Positions 10,119-21,407 are shown, counted from the stretch's first letter. The stretch: DNA of 64,000 nt from Pseudomonadota bacterium (GCA_021785515.1 JAJYEX010000007.1:62001-126000), one strand, 5' to 3'. Notes: generated by a model not told the origin, from the sequence alone. Numbers and translations: made by a program.

Positions 10119-10316
10119 ATGATGATAAGATGGCACGATTTGGGTGCGGCGTTTGCCCTGCTGCTGGTGCTGGAGGGCATACTGCCCTTTCTCAGTCCGG
10201 ACCGCCTGCGCCGGATCGTCCGGCTGGTTGAGAGCATGGGCGACCAGCAGTTGCGGTTTATCGGAATTACCAGCATGCTGCTTGGGCTGGTGATGCTGTA
10301 TATCGTCAACCGCTGA
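10119..10316 (+). CDS. DUF2065 family small membrane protein
   Basis: A protein of about 65 residues with two membrane helices (GAAFALLLVLEGILPFL and FIGITSMLLGLVMLYIVN) around a conserved hairpin SPDRLRRIVRLVESMGDQQLR. This matches the DUF2065 (YjeT-like) family, which lies between hflC and hisZ/purA in many gammaproteobacteria. Function unknown; the position suggests a link with the FtsH-HflKC membrane quality-control system. The start is ambiguous: ATG 10119 or 10122, with an upstream GTG (10083) giving a longer tail that does not fit the family. Confidence 0.8.
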   Translation: MMIRWHDLGAAFALLLVLEGILPFLSPDRLRRIVRLVESMGDQQLRFIGITSMLLGLVMLYIVNR

Positions 10317-10353
10317 TCTGCGACCCTGACCCCATTCCCCGGGCGAATCGACC

Positions 10354-12868
<2,515 letters not shown>

Positions 12869-12912
12869 GGATGCCGTGGCTGCAGGGCCGCAATGCGGGG
12901 GCGGTGACCGCG

Positions 12913-12931
12913 CGTGATATAATGTGACATC
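12913..12931. promoter_or_regulatory. Zur-box-like operator in front of zur
   Basis: The site CGTGATATAATGTGACATC matches the enterobacterial Zur consensus (AATGTTATAATATAACATT, from memory) at 13 of 19 positions, including the TATAAT centre and the right ACAT arm. It lies 30 bases before the ATG of a Zur-type repressor, and its TATAAT core could also be the -10 box, so binding would block transcription. This implies autoregulation. Fur-family cross-recognition is possible. Confidence 0.5.
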
Positions 12932-12960
12932 ATCAGGCTTTGAGTCCGGGAGGCCCGAGG

Positions 12961-13413
12961 ATGACAGCAAGAGGCCGTCGCCACACCAACGTGCAGCTCG
13001 TCAGGGCGGCAGAGGTGTGCGCGCGGCAGGGCGCCCAGCTCACGGAACTGCGCCGGCATGTTTTCGGGCTGATCCTGGAAGCCGGTGCCCCGGTTACCGC
13101 CTATCAGCTTCTGGACCAGCTCAGACGGACCCGCAAGGGTGCCGCCCCACCGACGATATACCGCGCGCTTGAGTTCCTGATCGAGCAGCGTCTGGTTCAC
13201 CGGATTGAACGTCTCAACTCCTTTGTCCCGTGCACGGAGGCCGGGCATCCGCATCCTGCCCAGTTTCTGATCTGTTCGCAGTGCGGGGTGGTTTCGGAAA
13301 TCGAGGACCGCGCCGCAGCGACCGCCCTGGAACATGCCGCTGAACAGAAGGGATTCCGTCCACGCAGCGCCGTGGTGGAAATCGAGGGTGTCTGCGCGGC
13401 CTGTCGCAGCTGA
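12961..13413 (+). CDS. zur: Zinc uptake regulator Zur (Fur family)
   Basis: Fur-family zinc-responsive repressor, 150 residues. The N-terminal winged helix (VTAYQLLDQLRRTRKGAAPPTIYRALEFLI) contains the family recognition helix. The dimerisation/metal domain has HRIERLNSFVPC, FLICSQCG and C-terminal CAAC, giving two CxxC pairs for the structural zinc. The C-terminus (EQKGFRPRSAVVEIEGVCAAC) fits Zur better than Fur, which normally has a longer His-rich tail. ATG 12961 follows GAGG; a TTG at 12940 is in frame but less likely. znuABC with a strong Zur box lies 6.5 kb downstream, supporting the assignment. Confidence 0.85.
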   Translation: MTARGRRHTNVQLVRAAEVCARQGAQLTELRRHVFGLILEAGAPVTAYQLLDQLRRTRKGAAPPTIYRALEFLIEQRLVHRIERLNSFVPCTEAGHPHPAQFLICSQCGVVSEIEDRAAATALEHAAEQKGFRPRSAVVEIEGVCAACRS

Positions 13414-13702
13414 CCGCGGTCGGTCCCGCCGCATGTTTTCGTTCGAAATCGACCCGGTGGCGGACGCTTGTGCCTGAGGCAGGATGGCCTTGTCCAATGG
13501 TGCATCCGTCGTGGTACAGGGCGGCCCACTTAACCGCGAATTTCCCGCTCTGTTCCGCACTTAAACGGTGCAATTTCAGATTGCCTCGGATCCCGGGGAT
13601 CCTGTTGACATCCGAGTGCTAGACTATGTACATAACCGTTCTAATTCCCTGCTCCGAATGAAACCAATAGCGTGAATACCAGCGCACATACGGTTTGATT
13701 GG
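13414..13702. other. Intergenic region after zur, nothing recognised
   Basis: No convincing gene or RNA. A TTGACA hexamer at 13605-13610 has no good -10 partner at 16-18 bases. Base composition becomes less GC-rich from about 13560, marking the start of the disturbed segment that contains transposase remnants. Confidence 0.4.
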
Positions 13703-13918
13703 ATGAAACAACATGAAGTTCTATTCGAGGTGAGAACAGTACGCAAGGTTCCGCCTCTTAAAAGCGGCGCCATGGTCAGACAGGGACGGATTGGCAACGC
13801 AAAATCCGACGGCATGACTGATGAGATCTCGCGTCACTTGCGGGAAATCGGAACTCAAATGGTGCCCGACCCGAAGGCAATCAATTGGTATTACGAAGGA
13901 GGGCCTTTGCCAGCCTGA
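13703..13918 (+). CDS. Small hypothetical ORF, 71 aa, doubtful
   Basis: A 71-residue frame starting MKQHEVLFEVRTVRKVP. It has a less biased composition than chance frames here and ends GGPLPA. There is no strong ribosome binding site and no recognised motif. It could be a small cargo gene or the remains of a longer one in this eroded region next to a transposase fragment. It is listed because its codon use looks more gene-like than that of nearby frames. Confidence 0.3.
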   Translation: MKQHEVLFEVRTVRKVPPLKSGAMVRQGRIGNAKSDGMTDEISRHLREIGTQMVPDPKAINWYYEGGPLPA

Positions 13919-13998
13919 ATGCGAGCTGAATTGGGCCGGCTAAAAGCAATGCTGCTGATTTAGAAGTCTGTTGATTTTCCCCCGAAGCTGACGAAGCA

Positions 13999-14127
13999 TT
14001 ACATCCGTCCCGGGGGCGCAAGGAGGACGGCGATCAGGAAATAGCTCATGTAGCTCCGGTCGGTGATGACGACTTCGGCCTTGTTGAGCGTTTTCTCAGA
14101 CGCCAGAAGAGCACCTTCCCGCTGGTT
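13999..14127 (-). pseudogene. IS4-type transposase fragment
   Basis: The complement reads about 43 codons between two stops, ending LNKAEVVITDRSYMSYFLIA. The pattern (basic residue)-x2-(hydrophobic)3-x-DR-x-(aromatic)-x-S-(aromatic)-FLIA resembles the region around the second catalytic Asp of IS4-family transposases. The frame stops soon after, and nothing upstream or downstream continues the protein, so this is a decayed fragment. The assignment rests on a short motif only. Confidence 0.4.
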
Positions 14128-14441
14128 TCATCTCCCGCGCCTGGCCCGAGCACCCCATCGGGGACCGCCCCGAGCTGAGCGAGATGATCGCGAGGAACCG
14201 ACACGCGGAAAGCCGCAGCTCACTGCCTGGGCGTGGTTGGGGAAAACGGGCCTGATCCTCTCGCGTGTCCGGCATCGACACCAGTATTCGCGCAAATTGA
14301 TATGCACGCAGAGGACCCTGGCGCGACGCGTCGCCCGCTATCAGCGGTAACCACGAGATCCAGAGCGTCAGGTGCCAGGATCAATGTCCTGCCCTGCATG
14401 CTGTGGTTTCCTATCGGTTGAAGCCCATTCAGGCACCAGCT
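14128..14441. other. Degenerate stretch between transposase fragment and repeat lipoprotein gene
   Basis: Open frames occur on both strands but none has a start signal or a recognisable domain. It is probably further decayed mobile-element DNA; no terminal inverted repeats were found by eye. Confidence 0.35.
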
Positions 14442-15923
14442 CTACGGCGTGATTTCGAATACCGTGCCATAGCCGCCGGCCGTACCGCCGCCATACGTCG
14501 TGCCATAGAGGTTCCCGCTCGCATCCATGGTGAGGCTGGCATCGGGGTGCTCCCCATCCGTGCCGGCGAAGGAGTGCAGAACGGTCTCGGTATAGCCGCT
14601 CGCCCCCTTCACGGTCTCAAATACCGTGCCATAGCCGCTGCTGCCGCTCTGGTACGTCGTGCCATAGAGGTTCCCGCTCGCGTCCATGATGAGGCCGGCC
14701 TCGGGGTACTGCCCATTCGTGCCGGTGAAGGAATTCAGGACGGTCTCGGTATAGCCGCTCGCCCCCTTCACGAGTTCGAATACCGTGCCATAGCCGCTGC
14801 TGCCGCCCTGGTACGTCGTGCCATAGAGATTCCCGCTCGCGTCCATGATGAAGCCGGCCTCGGGGTACTGCCCATCCGTGCCGCTGCCGAAGGAGTGCAG
14901 AACGGTCTCGGTATAGCCGCTCGCCCCCTTCGCGAGTTCGAATACCGTGCCATAGCCGCCGGCCGTACCGCCGTCGCTCGTCGTGCCATAGAGGTTCCCG
15001 CTGGCGTCCATGATGAGGCCGGCATCGGGGTGCTGCCCATTCGTGCCGGTGAAGGAATTCAGGACGGTCTCGGTATAGCCGCTCGCCCCCTTCGCGAGTT
15101 CGAATACCGTGCCATAGCCGGCCGTACCGCCGTTGCTCGTCGTGCCGTAGAGGTTCCCGCTGGCGTCCATGATGAGGCCGGCCTCGGGGTACTGCCCATC
15201 CGGTGTGGCGCCGAAGGAATGCAGAACGGTTTCGGTATAGCTGCCGTTCGATGGCGCGAGCTCGAATACCGTGCCATAGCCGGCCGTACCGCCATTGCTC
15301 GTCGTGCCGTAGAGGTTCCCGTTTGCGTCCATGATGAGGCCGGCTCTGGGGTTCTGCCCATCCGTGCCGCTGCCGAAGGAGTGCAGAATGGTTTCGGTAT
15401 AGCTGTTCGTTCCCTTCGCGAGCTCGAATACCGTGCCATAGCCGGCCGTACCGCCGTGCGCCGTTGTGCCAAAGAAGTTCCCGTTTGTGTCCATGATCAG
15501 GCCGGCCTCGGGGTATTCTCCATCCGGTGGGACGCCGAAGGAGTGCAGAATGGTCTCGGCCGGTGCTACTACGGTGCAGCTGACCTGTACGGTGGTGACG
15601 TTGGTGGTAGCACTGCCCGTGCCATTGGCCACGGTGCAGGTTTCATTGGGGGGCGGGGTGAGGACCGTTACGGCATAGGATGATCCGGAGGTAACACCCT
15701 GAGAGAAGGTGAAGGTTCCGTTCTTATTCAGTATGAGGTTATCCCCGCCATTATCCTGAAGCGTCAGCTGGGTGGCGCTCGTCCAGGAGGTGAATCCGCT
15801 TAATGTACCGGAGACCGAATCGGTCGGTGCCGTAGAAGACCCCCCGCCACCGCCCCCACAGGCTGCCAGGAACGCAGTGAGCGAGACGGCGACGATGAGA
15901 CGGGGCCGCATAGTAAGCGCCAT
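14442..15923 (-). CDS. Lipoprotein with seven GloVer-type tandem repeats, 493 aa
   Basis: Predicted surface or periplasmic lipoprotein. A signal peptide (residues 1-21) ends in the lipobox LAAC with Cys22, followed by a Gly/Ser linker. Residues 35-120 form a Thr/Ser-rich beta domain with two cysteines. From residue 123 to the end there are seven repeats of about 50 residues, each reading ET(I/V)L(H/N)SF ... DG-x-x-P-x-A-x-x-x-MD-x-(N/S)GN(L/F)(Y/F)GTT ... GYGTVFE. This is the 'choice-of-anchor tandem repeat GloVer' pattern, likely a seven-bladed beta propeller, so the gene appears complete. Function and ligand unknown; an extracellular binding role is inference. It is flanked by transposase remnants on both sides, which suggests transfer. 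A CDS-like frame on the opposite strand is only the shadow of these repeats. Confidence 0.85.
   Translation of the reverse strand: MALTMRPRLIVAVSLTAFLAACGGGGGGSSTAPTDSVSGTLSGFTSWTSATQLTLQDNGGDNLILNKNGTFTFSQGVTSGSSYAVTVLTPPPNETCTVANGTGSATTNVTTVQVSCTVVAPAETILHSFGVPPDGEYPEAGLIMDTNGNFFGTTAHGGTAGYGTVFELAKGTNSYTETILHSFGSGTDGQNPRAGLIMDANGNLYGTTSNGGTAGYGTVFELAPSNGSYTETVLHSFGATPDGQYPEAGLIMDASGNLYGTTSNGGTAGYGTVFELAKGASGYTETVLNSFTGTNGQHPDAGLIMDASGNLYGTTSDGGTAGGYGTVFELAKGASGYTETVLHSFGSGTDGQYPEAGFIMDASGNLYGTTYQGGSSGYGTVFELVKGASGYTETVLNSFTGTNGQYPEAGLIMDASGNLYGTTYQSGSSGYGTVFETVKGASGYTETVLHSFAGTDGEHPDASLTMDASGNLYGTTYGGGTAGGYGTVFEITP
14445..15557 (-). repeat. Seven in-frame tandem repeats of about 150 bp inside the lipoprotein gene
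   Basis: The units are strongly similar at the DNA level: for example, the segment encoding GLIMDASGNLYGTT recurs almost unchanged at about 14.65, 15.0 and 15.17 kb. This makes unequal recombination and copy-number change likely. Units alternate between SFGSGTDGQ-type and SFTGTNGQ-type starts. Confidence 0.85.
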
Positions 15924-16149
15924 GGTGATTCTCCCTGCGATCTCTGCTCATCGGGCTGGCCCGATTGCAATCGCGCACCGGAAAACAGTTCGATTCATCA
16001 ACGGCACTTGCCTGGATGAAACCCATCAGCGCCGTTTCACTTGCACACTACGCTGCATGAGTGCGCACCCGCAATGGGTCGATCAACCCATATGACGGGG
16101 CGTCACCGAAGGGGGAGGTATTTAGATTAAAACTAGAGCACTTCTGAAC
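15924..16149. other. Upstream region of the repeat lipoprotein gene
   Basis: About 225 bases of non-coding DNA between the lipoprotein start (minus strand) and an IS110-type remnant. It should hold the lipoprotein promoter, but no convincing -35/-10 pair was identified. Confidence 0.35.
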
Positions 16150-16470
16150 AGGTTATCCACGCTTCGGTTGCCCGGGCGCGCAGCAGCAGCCGCTTTGATC
16201 TCTTCGATCAGCGCTTCGATGTGGGTGTCGAACTCCGCGAGCTGCTCCCGCTCCCTGGCGAGCAGACGACGCAGCCGGTCGCATCAGGCCGTTGGCCCCG
16301 TCCTCGATGCGTTCCGGCAGCACCGGGCTGTTGCGCATTGAGCCGCCTGGCCACCACCCGGCCGCACTCCCCGAGCAGCCCCAGGCAGGCGGTTGATATG
16401 GGCCGTGCGCGCCAGGACCGTCCCTTCCCGCGGGTGTAAAACACCAGAGTTGTTTCCATATTCGAATCAC
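16150..16470 (-). pseudogene. IS110-family transposase remnant, frameshifted
   Basis: Parts of one protein can be read only by switching frames on the complement. One frame gives LLGECGRVVARR, the next gives LPERIEDGANGLMRP, and a third gives LRRLLARERE followed by QLAEFDTHIEALIEEIKAAA. This order matches the middle region of IS110 transposases, just before the helix-hairpin-helix domain. At least two frameshifts and the lack of both ends show a dead copy. It lies between the repeat lipoprotein and the DUF748 gene. Confidence 0.55.
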
Positions 16471-16572
16471 CCGCAGGTTGGGGCATGAGCCTGCCCCTCA
16501 TACTTTTTCTTTGCGGTCCTGTGGATGTCGTTATAATGAGTACTTCCTGCTTTCGCGGAAAAACCCGGGTCC

Positions 16573-19506
16573 ATGGCCGCTATTTTTCGATCGCTGAAAC
16601 AGTGGCGCTGGCAACAATGGGCGCTGGCGGTCGTTGCATTGTTGTACATGGTGTACGTCGGTCTGGGTTATCTCTATCTGCCAGGCAAACTCAAGCATGT
16701 GATACAGACCGATGTCGCGCACTCGCTGGGGTGCGACATCCGGGTCGGCCGGGTTGCCTTCAATCCTTTTATGCTATCGCTGACCCTGAATAAGTTTTCG
16801 TTGGAGACCCGCCCCGGCCAACCGCTGCTGGCATTCAATAAGCTGTACGTGGATTTTGACGCCTGGGGTTCGCTGTTCGGCTGGAGGGCGCGCTTCGGCG
16901 AGGTGCGGCTGGATTCCCCTAGCGTGGCGATCGTGCGTCGCAAGCACAGTTTCAACTTCAGCGATATTCTGGCGCGCTTTTCCAAAAACAAATCCAGGAA
17001 GCCTCAGACCAGGTCGAAACTGGCGTTGCAGATCGACAATATCCGCATTCAATCCGGCCGGTTCAGCTTTGATGATTTCAGTGGCGCTGCACCCGCCCAC
17101 ATCCGGGTGGCTCATATCAATCTGGGTGCGCAAAACCTGTATATCGCGACCGGCGGCAGGAAGGTAAATCCCATCCGTCTGGACGCAAGCCTGCCGGGCG
17201 GCGGTACGCTGGCGGTGAATGGACAATATCGCGCTGAGCCGCTGAAAATGGATGCCAGCATCCAGTTGAACGATTTTCATCTGAAAACCCTGAAAGAGTT
17301 CGTTGCCAATGTCGTGCCGGTGCAGCTCGACCATGGACGTCTCAGCCTGCAAACCCAGGTCGACGTGGCGCTGGACAAGATGTTGCAGGTGCTGGTACGC
17401 AATGGCCGGGTGACGGTAACGAATCTGGCGCTGGACGATGCCAACGTGAAGCCGCCCCTGCTGCGCGGCAAGCAGTTGCAGGTGCAGGGCATCGCCATGG
17501 ATCTGGACAAACGACTTCTTCATATCGATGCCATCAATTTGAATGGCTTTGATACCGACCAGTGGCTCGACGCGAGAGGCAAGCTGCGCATTCAACCGCT
17601 GCTGGCAAAGTTCGCAAAGTCTGCAAAGTCCGCCAAATCCCCGTCGGCAGCCGCCGAACCCTGGAAGATAAGCATCGGCAAATTGATGCTGCAGCATAGT
17701 GGCATTGATTTTCAGGATCGCCGTCACGGCCTGAACGCCAGTCAGCAAGTGCGGGATCTGGATGTCGCCATGAACGACATCCGGCTGGTGAAAGGTGCCA
17801 AGGCCCCATTTCAACTGAGCGCGGTGATAAACGGAGCGGGCAAGTTGCAAATGCACGGGCAGGTGACGCCCATGCCCTTTGGTCTGGACCTGCACTACCA
17901 GCTGCAGGGTTTGACGCTGGCGCCCTTCAATCCCTACGTGGCGCAACTCAGCTGGCTGCGTTTGCAACGAGGCGACCTGAATGGGGACGGCAGGCTCATG
18001 ATGCGCACCGCCCGCCCGTCGTCACTGACCCTGGTTTCGAACGCCAGCATCCGCAATGTGCTGGCCGAGGACAGCCGCACGGGCACCACGGTTTTGCGAT
18101 GGAACGCCCTGCAATTGAATCACCTGAATCTCGATCTCACGAAACACGACGTGGTCATTGACAGAGTGGCGTTGGTAGCGCCGGTAATCGACGCGGAAAT
18201 GGACGCCAGCGAGAAGTTGAATCTGGCGACATTGATGAAACCGGCACCGACGAAAAATGCCCGGGCGGGAATGGCAAAAGCCACGCGTAAAACCGCATCA
18301 TCGCAATCCTGGAGGGTGGCTGTTCACCAGATCACGCTAAACAATGGCAGCGCCCGTTTCCGCGATTTCAGCGTCAAACCGGAGTTCAAGGGCGGGCTGT
18401 ACCACATGCAGTTTCAGCTGAATCGACTTACCAGTGCGGGCAACGAACCTGCCACCTTCAGTCTGCGGTCCGAAATTGACAAATACGCGCCGTTCAACGT
18501 GAGTGGAACCCTGGCGCCGTTGGAGCAGCAGCCAGAATTCGCCTTTACCAGCCAGCTGCATGGCCTGGAAATGCCGACCCTGTCCGCATACAGCGGCACC
18601 TATGTCGGCTACGACATGAAAAGCGGGCGACTGGCGCTGGTTTTGAAATACACACTGAAAGACAGAAAGCTCAGCGGCAGCAACAAGATCGTGGCCAAGC
18701 AGCTGTATCTGGGCAACTCAGTGAAAAGCGCGAAGGCCATGGATGTGCCCGTGGCCCTGGGGCTGGCATTGTTGCGGGATGCTAGCGGCGTCATCGATCT
18801 GGATGTGCACGTTTCTGGAAACATCAACGCCCCATCGTTCAGCGTATCCGGTCTGATCCTGAAGGCGCTGATCAATATCATCACCAAGGCCGCCACGTCG
18901 CCGTTCCAGATACTCGACGCTCTCGGAGGCGGCCACGAGAATCTGGGCAAGATTGCCTTTGACGCCGGTTCCGGCACCCTCGATCAGCTCGGCCAGAGGA
19001 AGTTGCGGCAACTGGTGAACGCGCTGGCCCAGCGCCCGCAGCTGGCCGTAACGGTGCGGGGCAGCGCCGGCGCCGCTGATGGCGTGGCGCTGCAGCAACA
19101 GCAGGTGCTGGAGCAAATTGCGGCAAGACGGAAGATTCCCGTGGGCCAGTTGCACATGAATGTCCTGTTGCAGGACGGAGCGAATCGCAGGGCGTTGAAG
19201 AGGCTGAACCGTGCCTTGAGGCTGGCATCACAGGGTGCGCGGGAAGATGCTTTGCGAAAACAGGATCCCAAACTGAGACGGGATGCGCTGACCCAGGAGG
19301 CGTATCGCCAGATGCTGGCGGACGTGGTGGCAAGGCAGGTTGTCAGCGAACAGGGCTTGCTGAAGCTGGCAGACCAGCGCGCGCTGGTCATACAGCAGTT
19401 TTTGATCAAATCCGCCGGGCTCGCTCCCGGTCGCGTGCAACTGCTAAAAGCCGGCAAGGATGACCTGAAAGGCAGGGTGTGCAGGCTGGGGGTCGCGCCG
19501 CTCTAA
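16573..19506 (+). CDS. DUF748 / AsmA-like protein, 977 aa
   Basis: A large protein with an N-terminal membrane anchor (residues 13-36, WALAVVALLYMVYVGLGYLYLP) and a long periplasmic beta-rich body containing the DUF748 pattern DIRVGRVAFNPFMLSLTLN followed by DFDAWGSLFGWRARFGEVRLDSP. The middle repeats beta motifs typical of AsmA/TamB-like lipid-transport proteins; the C-terminus (residues 800-977) is helical and Gln/Arg-rich, with an OmpA-like ARRKIPVGQLH region. Such proteins are thought to move or organise lipids between the membranes; the role here is inference. Base use differs from neighbours: three 60-base lines counted by hand (from 16621, 17521 and 18241) give 53%, 52% and 60% GC against 78% for a line of rnr. 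It may have been acquired separately. It stands alone, with no operon partner. Confidence 0.85.
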   Translation: MAAIFRSLKQWRWQQWALAVVALLYMVYVGLGYLYLPGKLKHVIQTDVAHSLGCDIRVGRVAFNPFMLSLTLNKFSLETRPGQPLLAFNKLYVDFDAWGSLFGWRARFGEVRLDSPSVAIVRRKHSFNFSDILARFSKNKSRKPQTRSKLALQIDNIRIQSGRFSFDDFSGAAPAHIRVAHINLGAQNLYIATGGRKVNPIRLDASLPGGGTLAVNGQYRAEPLKMDASIQLNDFHLKTLKEFVANVVPVQLDHGRLSLQTQVDVALDKMLQVLVRNGRVTVTNLALDDANVKPPLLRGKQLQVQGIAMDLDKRLLHIDAINLNGFDTDQWLDARGKLRIQPLLAKFAKSAKSAKSPSAAAEPWKISIGKLMLQHSGIDFQDRRHGLNASQQVRDLDVAMNDIRLVKGAKAPFQLSAVINGAGKLQMHGQVTPMPFGLDLHYQLQGLTLAPFNPYVAQLSWLRLQRGDLNGDGRLMMRTARPSSLTLVSNASIRNVLAEDSRTGTTVLRWNALQLNHLNLDLTKHDVVIDRVALVAPVIDAEMDASEKLNLATLMKPAPTKNARAGMAKATRKTASSQSWRVAVHQITLNNGSARFRDFSVKPEFKGGLYHMQFQLNRLTSAGNEPATFSLRSEIDKYAPFNVSGTLAPLEQQPEFAFTSQLHGLEMPTLSAYSGTYVGYDMKSGRLALVLKYTLKDRKLSGSNKIVAKQLYLGNSVKSAKAMDVPVALGLALLRDASGVIDLDVHVSGNINAPSFSVSGLILKALINIITKAATSPFQILDALGGGHENLGKIAFDAGSGTLDQLGQRKLRQLVNALAQRPQLAVTVRGSAGAADGVALQQQQVLEQIAARRKIPVGQLHMNVLLQDGANRRALKRLNRALRLASQGAREDALRKQDPKLRRDALTQEAYRQMLADVVARQVVSEQGLLKLADQRALVIQQFLIKSAGLAPGRVQLLKAGKDDLKGRVCRLGVAPL

Positions 19507-19750
19507 ACGTTGCTGTTTGCAGAGGTTGCGCGTAAGTATTTTCGATTTCAGCACCGGGCAAGCAGTCCACTGCAGCGGCACAGGCGCGCAGGGCAGTGAT
19601 CCGCGGACACAGGCTATGCCGCGGCGAGTGAACCTGGAGGGCAACGGGTGAACGGCGGATGGGCAAGTGGCCAAAGTCTGGCGGGCGTCTGTTGGCTTGG
19701 TCTGCCACCCGCTGAACCCGCCATGCGGGCACGGCAGGGCGACTCGAGCA

Positions 19751-20572
19751 TCAAGATGCGGAGGCGGCCAGCGGCCCTCCGGCAGGCCGTCGCAGGGACA
19801 CAAGCACGTAGATGCTCACGCTCAGGGCCGTGATCCAGAAGCTGCTCGGCCAGTTGCTGTAGTATGCGAGAACAATGCCCGCCCACGCCTCTACGAGGGC
19901 CAGCACGGCCGAAAGCAGGACGCCGGTCGCCACGGAGCGGGTCAGCCGCTGGGCCGCTGCTGCCGGCCCTACCATGAGCGCGAATACGAGCAGAACCCCC
20001 ACGATCTGCACACACTCAGCCGTTGCCAGAGCCACGATCGCCAGGAAAACCACCGAGTACCCGACCAGTGATACGCCTTTGGCCTCAGCGAGTTCGGGAT
20101 GCAGGCTTGCGAACAGCAGCGGACGGGAGACGATCGCAAGCGCAAGCAGGCTTGCCGTGCTCAGGGCAGTCAGTACCCAGACGGTGTGCATGCTGACGGC
20201 AAGCACGTTTCCGAACAGCAGGGTCGTCGCCTGGGTTGCTGAAGTCGTAAAGAAGTGCAGGAACAGCAGGCCAAGTCCGAGCGCGAAGGCGAGAATGAGA
20301 CCGACCGCGACATCCCGCTGCGCCAGATCCTCACCCATGAATCCCATGCCGACACCGCTGGCGACCGTCGCAAACACCAGGCCCCAGATGGGCGCGATCC
20401 CGGCCAGCACCGCACCGGTGGCTCCGGTAAATCCGACATGGGCAAGCGCATGACCGGCAAATGTCTGTCCGCGGAGCACCAGAAAGTAACCCACTGCGCC
20501 ACCGACGACCGCGACCACGGCGGCCGCAACGAAGGCATGGCGCATAAACGCGTAGCTGAGCATCTCAGGCAT
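19751..20572 (-). CDS. znuB: Zinc ABC transporter permease ZnuB
   Basis: Inner-membrane permease of the zinc importer, 273 residues with about eight membrane helices of the ABC-3 family. The characteristic loop AHVGFTGATGAVLAGI and the segment ELAEAKGVSLVGYSVVFLAIVALATAECVQIVGVLLVFALMVG (family signature in two adjacent helices) are present. The start overlaps the end of znuC by 8 bases. Downstream of it there is no further gene on this strand before the DUF748 gene, which ends convergently at 19506. Confidence 0.93.
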   Translation of the reverse strand: MPEMLSYAFMRHAFVAAAVVAVVGGAVGYFLVLRGQTFAGHALAHVGFTGATGAVLAGIAPIWGLVFATVASGVGMGFMGEDLAQRDVAVGLILAFALGLGLLFLHFFTTSATQATTLLFGNVLAVSMHTVWVLTALSTASLLALAIVSRPLLFASLHPELAEAKGVSLVGYSVVFLAIVALATAECVQIVGVLLVFALMVGPAAAAQRLTRSVATGVLLSAVLALVEAWAGIVLAYYSNWPSSFWITALSVSIYVLVSLRRPAGGPLAASAS

Positions 20573-21407
20573 GGTGGGAGTGGGTCTTCCGCGGTTCGTT
20601 TATGGACGGCGAATGGCTGTCATGGAGGTGTTCATCGGCCTCCGCGCAACAGTTGCCGGACATCACGAAAATCCTCCCCTGTACCCGCACGACCTGAATC
20701 TCTGATCCGTAGAGGCGGGACAGTACCGGAGCGGTGATCACGTCATCGACCGTTCCGATCGCCGCCTGACCGTTGCCGAGATACATGACCCGGTCGATCG
20801 CGCCAAGCAGTACGTTCACGTCATGCGCGCTGAACAGCACCGTGATACCGAGATCCGTACACAGAGATTTCGCCAGGGTGACGATCTCCTGTTGACGTGA
20901 CGGATCGAGACTGATCAGCGGCTCATCGAGCAGCAGCAGCCTGGGGTTGCCGAGCAACGCCTGGGCCAGCAGCAGGCGCTGCCGTTCACCGCCCGACATT
21001 TCCGAGAGCGGCCTGGCAGCAAGTTCTTGCGCGCCGACCCGTTCCAGCGCGCGCGCGACCTGAGCGCGGGTGTCGCGGTTGACAACCGGCAGGCCGAGAC
21101 GGTAGCCGTTTACGGCACTCGCCACGAAGTCCTGCCCGCTCAGACGGATACCGTGGGGCATCTGGCGCATTTGGGGCATATAACCGACGGCCGGATTGCC
21201 ACGCGTTGCGCGCTGTCCGAGGACGGTAATGGTTCCGCGCTGCACGGGAACAAGGCCAAGAATGGCGCGCATGAGCGTGGTCTTGCCCGACCCATTCGGT
21301 CCCAGCACTCCGAGGAGTTCCCCGGTCCGGATGTCGAGACTGATGTCCGACAGGACCGCGCGGCCTCCCATGACCAAAGACACCTCGCGCAATTCGACGG
21401 CGTTCAC
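20565..21407 (-). CDS. znuC: Zinc ABC transporter ATP-binding protein ZnuC
   Basis: ATPase of the zinc importer, 280 residues. Walker A GPNGSGKTT, Q-loop MPQMRQMP, ABC signature LSEMSGGERQR, Walker B LLLLDEP and the switch His in SAHDVN are all present. The C-terminal 30 residues (from about 250) carry a Cys-Cys pair and six histidines (EHLHDSH and THSHH), a possible zinc-binding tail. It overlaps znuA by 4 bases (ATGA), so the three genes form one operon. Confidence 0.94.
   Translation of the reverse strand: MNAVELREVSLVMGGRAVLSDISLDIRTGELLGVLGPNGSGKTTLMRAILGLVPVQRGTITVLGQRATRGNPAVGYMPQMRQMPHGIRLSGQDFVASAVNGYRLGLPVVNRDTRAQVARALERVGAQELAARPLSEMSGGERQRLLLAQALLGNPRLLLLDEPLISLDPSRQQEIVTLAKSLCTDLGITVLFSAHDVNVLLGAIDRVMYLGNGQAAIGTVDDVITAPVLSRLYGSEIQVVRVQGRIFVMSGNCCAEADEHLHDSHSPSINEPRKTHSHHA

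Noticed and set aside
13605-13634. TTGACA with TATGTA/TACATA as a promoter
   Set aside because: Spacing and second hexamer do not fit well, and no supported gene follows closely.
14445-15557. Regularly spaced repeats as a possible CRISPR array
   Set aside because: Units are about 150 bp, in frame, with no unique spacers of 30-40 bp, and encode a protein repeat.
14403-15683. A 426-codon rightward frame with repeating VLPIRAGEG-type units opposite the lipoprotein gene
   Set aside because: It is the exact antisense shadow of the seven lipoprotein repeats. The minus strand frame has a lipobox signal peptide and a known repeat pattern; this frame has no start signal.
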